Shown piece by piece: positions 62,568-64,000 of a stretch of DNA of 64,000 bases. Both the position numbers and the translations under genes were made by a program. The notes below the pieces were generated by a model, which had not been told where the DNA came from, ran no database searches, and worked only from the letters and a program-made list of their open reading frames with translations. Each line of letters opens with the position of its first letter. The stretch's first letter is position 1. The stretch covers positions 26,322-90,321 of the forward strand of contig DDSH01000007.1 of NCBI GenBank assembly GCA_002343775.1, in the 5' to 3' direction. The stretch is from Anaerolineales bacterium UBA2395 (GTDB taxonomy: Bacteria; Chloroflexota; Anaerolineae; Anaerolineales; Villigracilaceae).

Positions 62568-63969
62568 GAACTTCTTTCTCATTTTCCTGGTCATCACCAT
62601 ACTTACCCCGTTAAGCCCTGTGCAAGCCCAGGGTTCAACGGGTCCCATTTACATCGTCCAACCGGGAGACAGTCTCTCCTCCATCGCTGCCAGGTTCAAC
62701 GTCAGCCTGAACGATCTGATGAGCGCAAACAACATAGCCGACCCAAACCAACTGACGGCGGGGCAATCGCTTATCATCCCCGGGCTCGATGGCGTGACAG
62801 GCACCCTCAATACTCGTTTCATTAACTTTGGCGATTCCTACCGCAGCATGCTGCGCCAAACCCAGGTACCCGAAGATTTGTTCAGGAAACTGAACCGGGT
62901 TGTCAGCCCAAGCGAGTTTTATGTGGGCGTCAGTATGATCGTCCCCGAACAGGAGCAAATCCAGTACAACAAGCGCATCTCCCCCGCAGTGGGCGAATCC
63001 CTGCTCGAAGCGTCAGTGAAGAACAACAGCAACCCCTGGACGCTCGCCGAGATCAACGGGCTTCACGGAACGTGGGATGGACTCCCTGGCGACACCCTTT
63101 TCTCGCCCGGCGAATCCAATGGCGCGGTCACCAGCGGATTACCCTCCGCATTCATCAGCGCGGAAATCCGCGACCTGCCCATCAAACAGGGAGGCACGGG
63201 GTTGATCAAGGTCGTCACTCAACCGGATGTAAAACTCGGCGGGATTCTGGTGGATAAGCCACTTTATTTTTTCCCGAATGAAGATGGTTCGCAAGTTTCG
63301 CTGCAAGGGGTGCATGCATTGCTGGAGCCGGGAGTGTATCCACTGCGGCTGGATGCCACTCTCCCCGATGGCAGTATACAATCCTATGAACAGTTGATTC
63401 TGATCATTTCAGGCAATTACCTGACCGGGGAAAGCCTGCCGGTAGACCCTTCGTTGATCGACCCGGCTGTGACCGACCCGGAACAAAAGCAACTTGAAAG
63501 CATCACCATCACAACGACACCCACCCCGACCCGGTTCTGGCAGGGGCAATTCCTTTCGCCAGCCATCGCGTACGCGGAGTCGACATATTTCACTTCACGA
63601 TACGGGACCCGGCGTGTGTATCTCGGTCAGGGCACCGACCTGAAGGTGAACTGGTGGCATACAGGTGTGGATTTCGGCGGCGGCGATGGGCTTGCCATTA
63701 CGGCTCCTGCGGCAGGACAGGTGATCTTTGCAGGTCCGTTGACCGTGCGCGGGAACGCGACCATTCTGGATCATGGCTGGGGAGTATACAGTGGTTTCTG
63801 GCACCAGTCTGCCATCCAAGTGCAGGTCGGGCAAACTGTACAACAGGGAGATGTCATTGGTCTTGTTGGTGGGACTGGGCGTGTGACCGGTGCGCACCTG
63901 CACTGGGAGTTGTGGGTCAACGGCGTGCAGGTGGATCCGCTCGACTGGTTGAACCAGCCCTATCCGTAG
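62560..63969 (+). CDS. Secreted LysM-M23 peptidoglycan endopeptidase
   Basis: The start at 62560 overlaps the DUF192 stop and gives a signal peptide (RRNFFLIFLVITILTPLSPV). A LysM domain follows (~32-76, YIVQPGDSLSSIAARFNVSLNDLMSANNI), then a second degenerate LysM-like stretch, a beta-rich middle region and a short Thr/Pro linker (TITTTPTPTRF). The C-terminal M23 domain (~360-465) has metal ligands in HTGVDFGGG and HLHWEL. It should cleave peptidoglycan cross-links at the cell surface during growth. The window ends 31 bases later with nothing recognisable. Confidence 0.92.
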   Translation: MRRNFFLIFLVITILTPLSPVQAQGSTGPIYIVQPGDSLSSIAARFNVSLNDLMSANNIADPNQLTAGQSLIIPGLDGVTGTLNTRFINFGDSYRSMLRQTQVPEDLFRKLNRVVSPSEFYVGVSMIVPEQEQIQYNKRISPAVGESLLEASVKNNSNPWTLAEINGLHGTWDGLPGDTLFSPGESNGAVTSGLPSAFISAEIRDLPIKQGGTGLIKVVTQPDVKLGGILVDKPLYFFPNEDGSQVSLQGVHALLEPGVYPLRLDATLPDGSIQSYEQLILIISGNYLTGESLPVDPSLIDPAVTDPEQKQLESITITTTPTPTRFWQGQFLSPAIAYAESTYFTSRYGTRRVYLGQGTDLKVNWWHTGVDFGGGDGLAITAPAAGQVIFAGPLTVRGNATILDHGWGVYSGFWHQSAIQVQVGQTVQQGDVIGLVGGTGRVTGAHLHWELWVNGVQVDPLDWLNQPYP

Positions 63970-64000
63970 TTTGAAGCGTTGCACTTCATCCTTGATTATG

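Overview
The window looks like chromosomal DNA from an Anaerolineae-type Chloroflexota bacterium. Grounds: a mid-50s % GC genome by eye, a split rpsF-ssb-rpsR cluster, rnc next to smc, a DUF1385 membrane protein, secreted proteins with long Thr/Pro linkers, cohesin/dockerin proteins without cellulases, and many short palindromic intergenic repeats. This is inference from gene content; no rRNA or marker phylogeny is available here. I found no tRNA, rRNA, CRISPR array, prophage or intact insertion sequence.

Layout. 1-1.3 kb: phosphatase, GNAT acetyltransferase and Smr genes (+). 1.3-7.1 kb (-): a beta-propeller protein and a MoaD-like protein, then a promoter, a 34-codon leader ORF and an attenuator in front of a PLP aminotransferase, followed by a 932-residue glutamate-cysteine-ligase-like/M20-peptidase fusion. 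7.2-12.7 kb (-): small dioxygenase-fold and monooxygenase-fold proteins, a secreted unknown, an FGE-domain lipoprotein and an acetyl-CoA-synthetase-like enzyme. 12.8-15.1 kb: a zinc-ribbon membrane protein, then a TetR / ferredoxin-membrane protein / deazaflavin reductase operon. 15.2-22.8 kb (+): upp, TfoX-like, alcohol dehydrogenase, glutaredoxin, FGGY kinase, sphingosine-phosphate-lyase-like enzyme and amidase, with palindromic repeats between the last genes. 23-27.9 kb (+): DUF1801, membrane protein and an ABC-2 exporter. 27.9-30.8 kb (-): ABC-F ATPase behind a second leader ORF plus terminator, and an NYN-domain protein; a Fe-S PD-(D/E)XK nuclease is divergent.

31.8-36.1 kb (-): three surface proteins with M23, cohesin, dockerin and PPC-like modules. 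36.4-41.7 kb (-): phosphodiester glycosidase, DUF1385, dipeptidase, peptide-binding protein and SecG. 41.8-45.6 kb (+): PHP phosphoesterase, S6, SSB, S18 and a parvulin foldase. 45.7-53.5 kb (-): double-GNAT protein, TPR-GAF-HD-GYP regulator, SMC and RNase III. 53.6-64 kb: aldo-keto reductase, HD hydrolase, MiaA, long-chain acyl-CoA synthetase, FtsH, exonuclease III, response regulator, DUF192 protein and a LysM-M23 endopeptidase.

The most unusual signals are two transcription-attenuation leaders of the same design (a consensus -10 box, 7-8 bases, then the ATG of a short ORF, then a terminator just before the regulated gene). One of them carries a perfect 12-bp antiterminator/terminator switch and His-Trp-Trp codons. 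Next are the ligase-peptidase fusion with a repeat-derived insertion inside its catalytic domain, and the enzyme-poor cohesin/dockerin locus.
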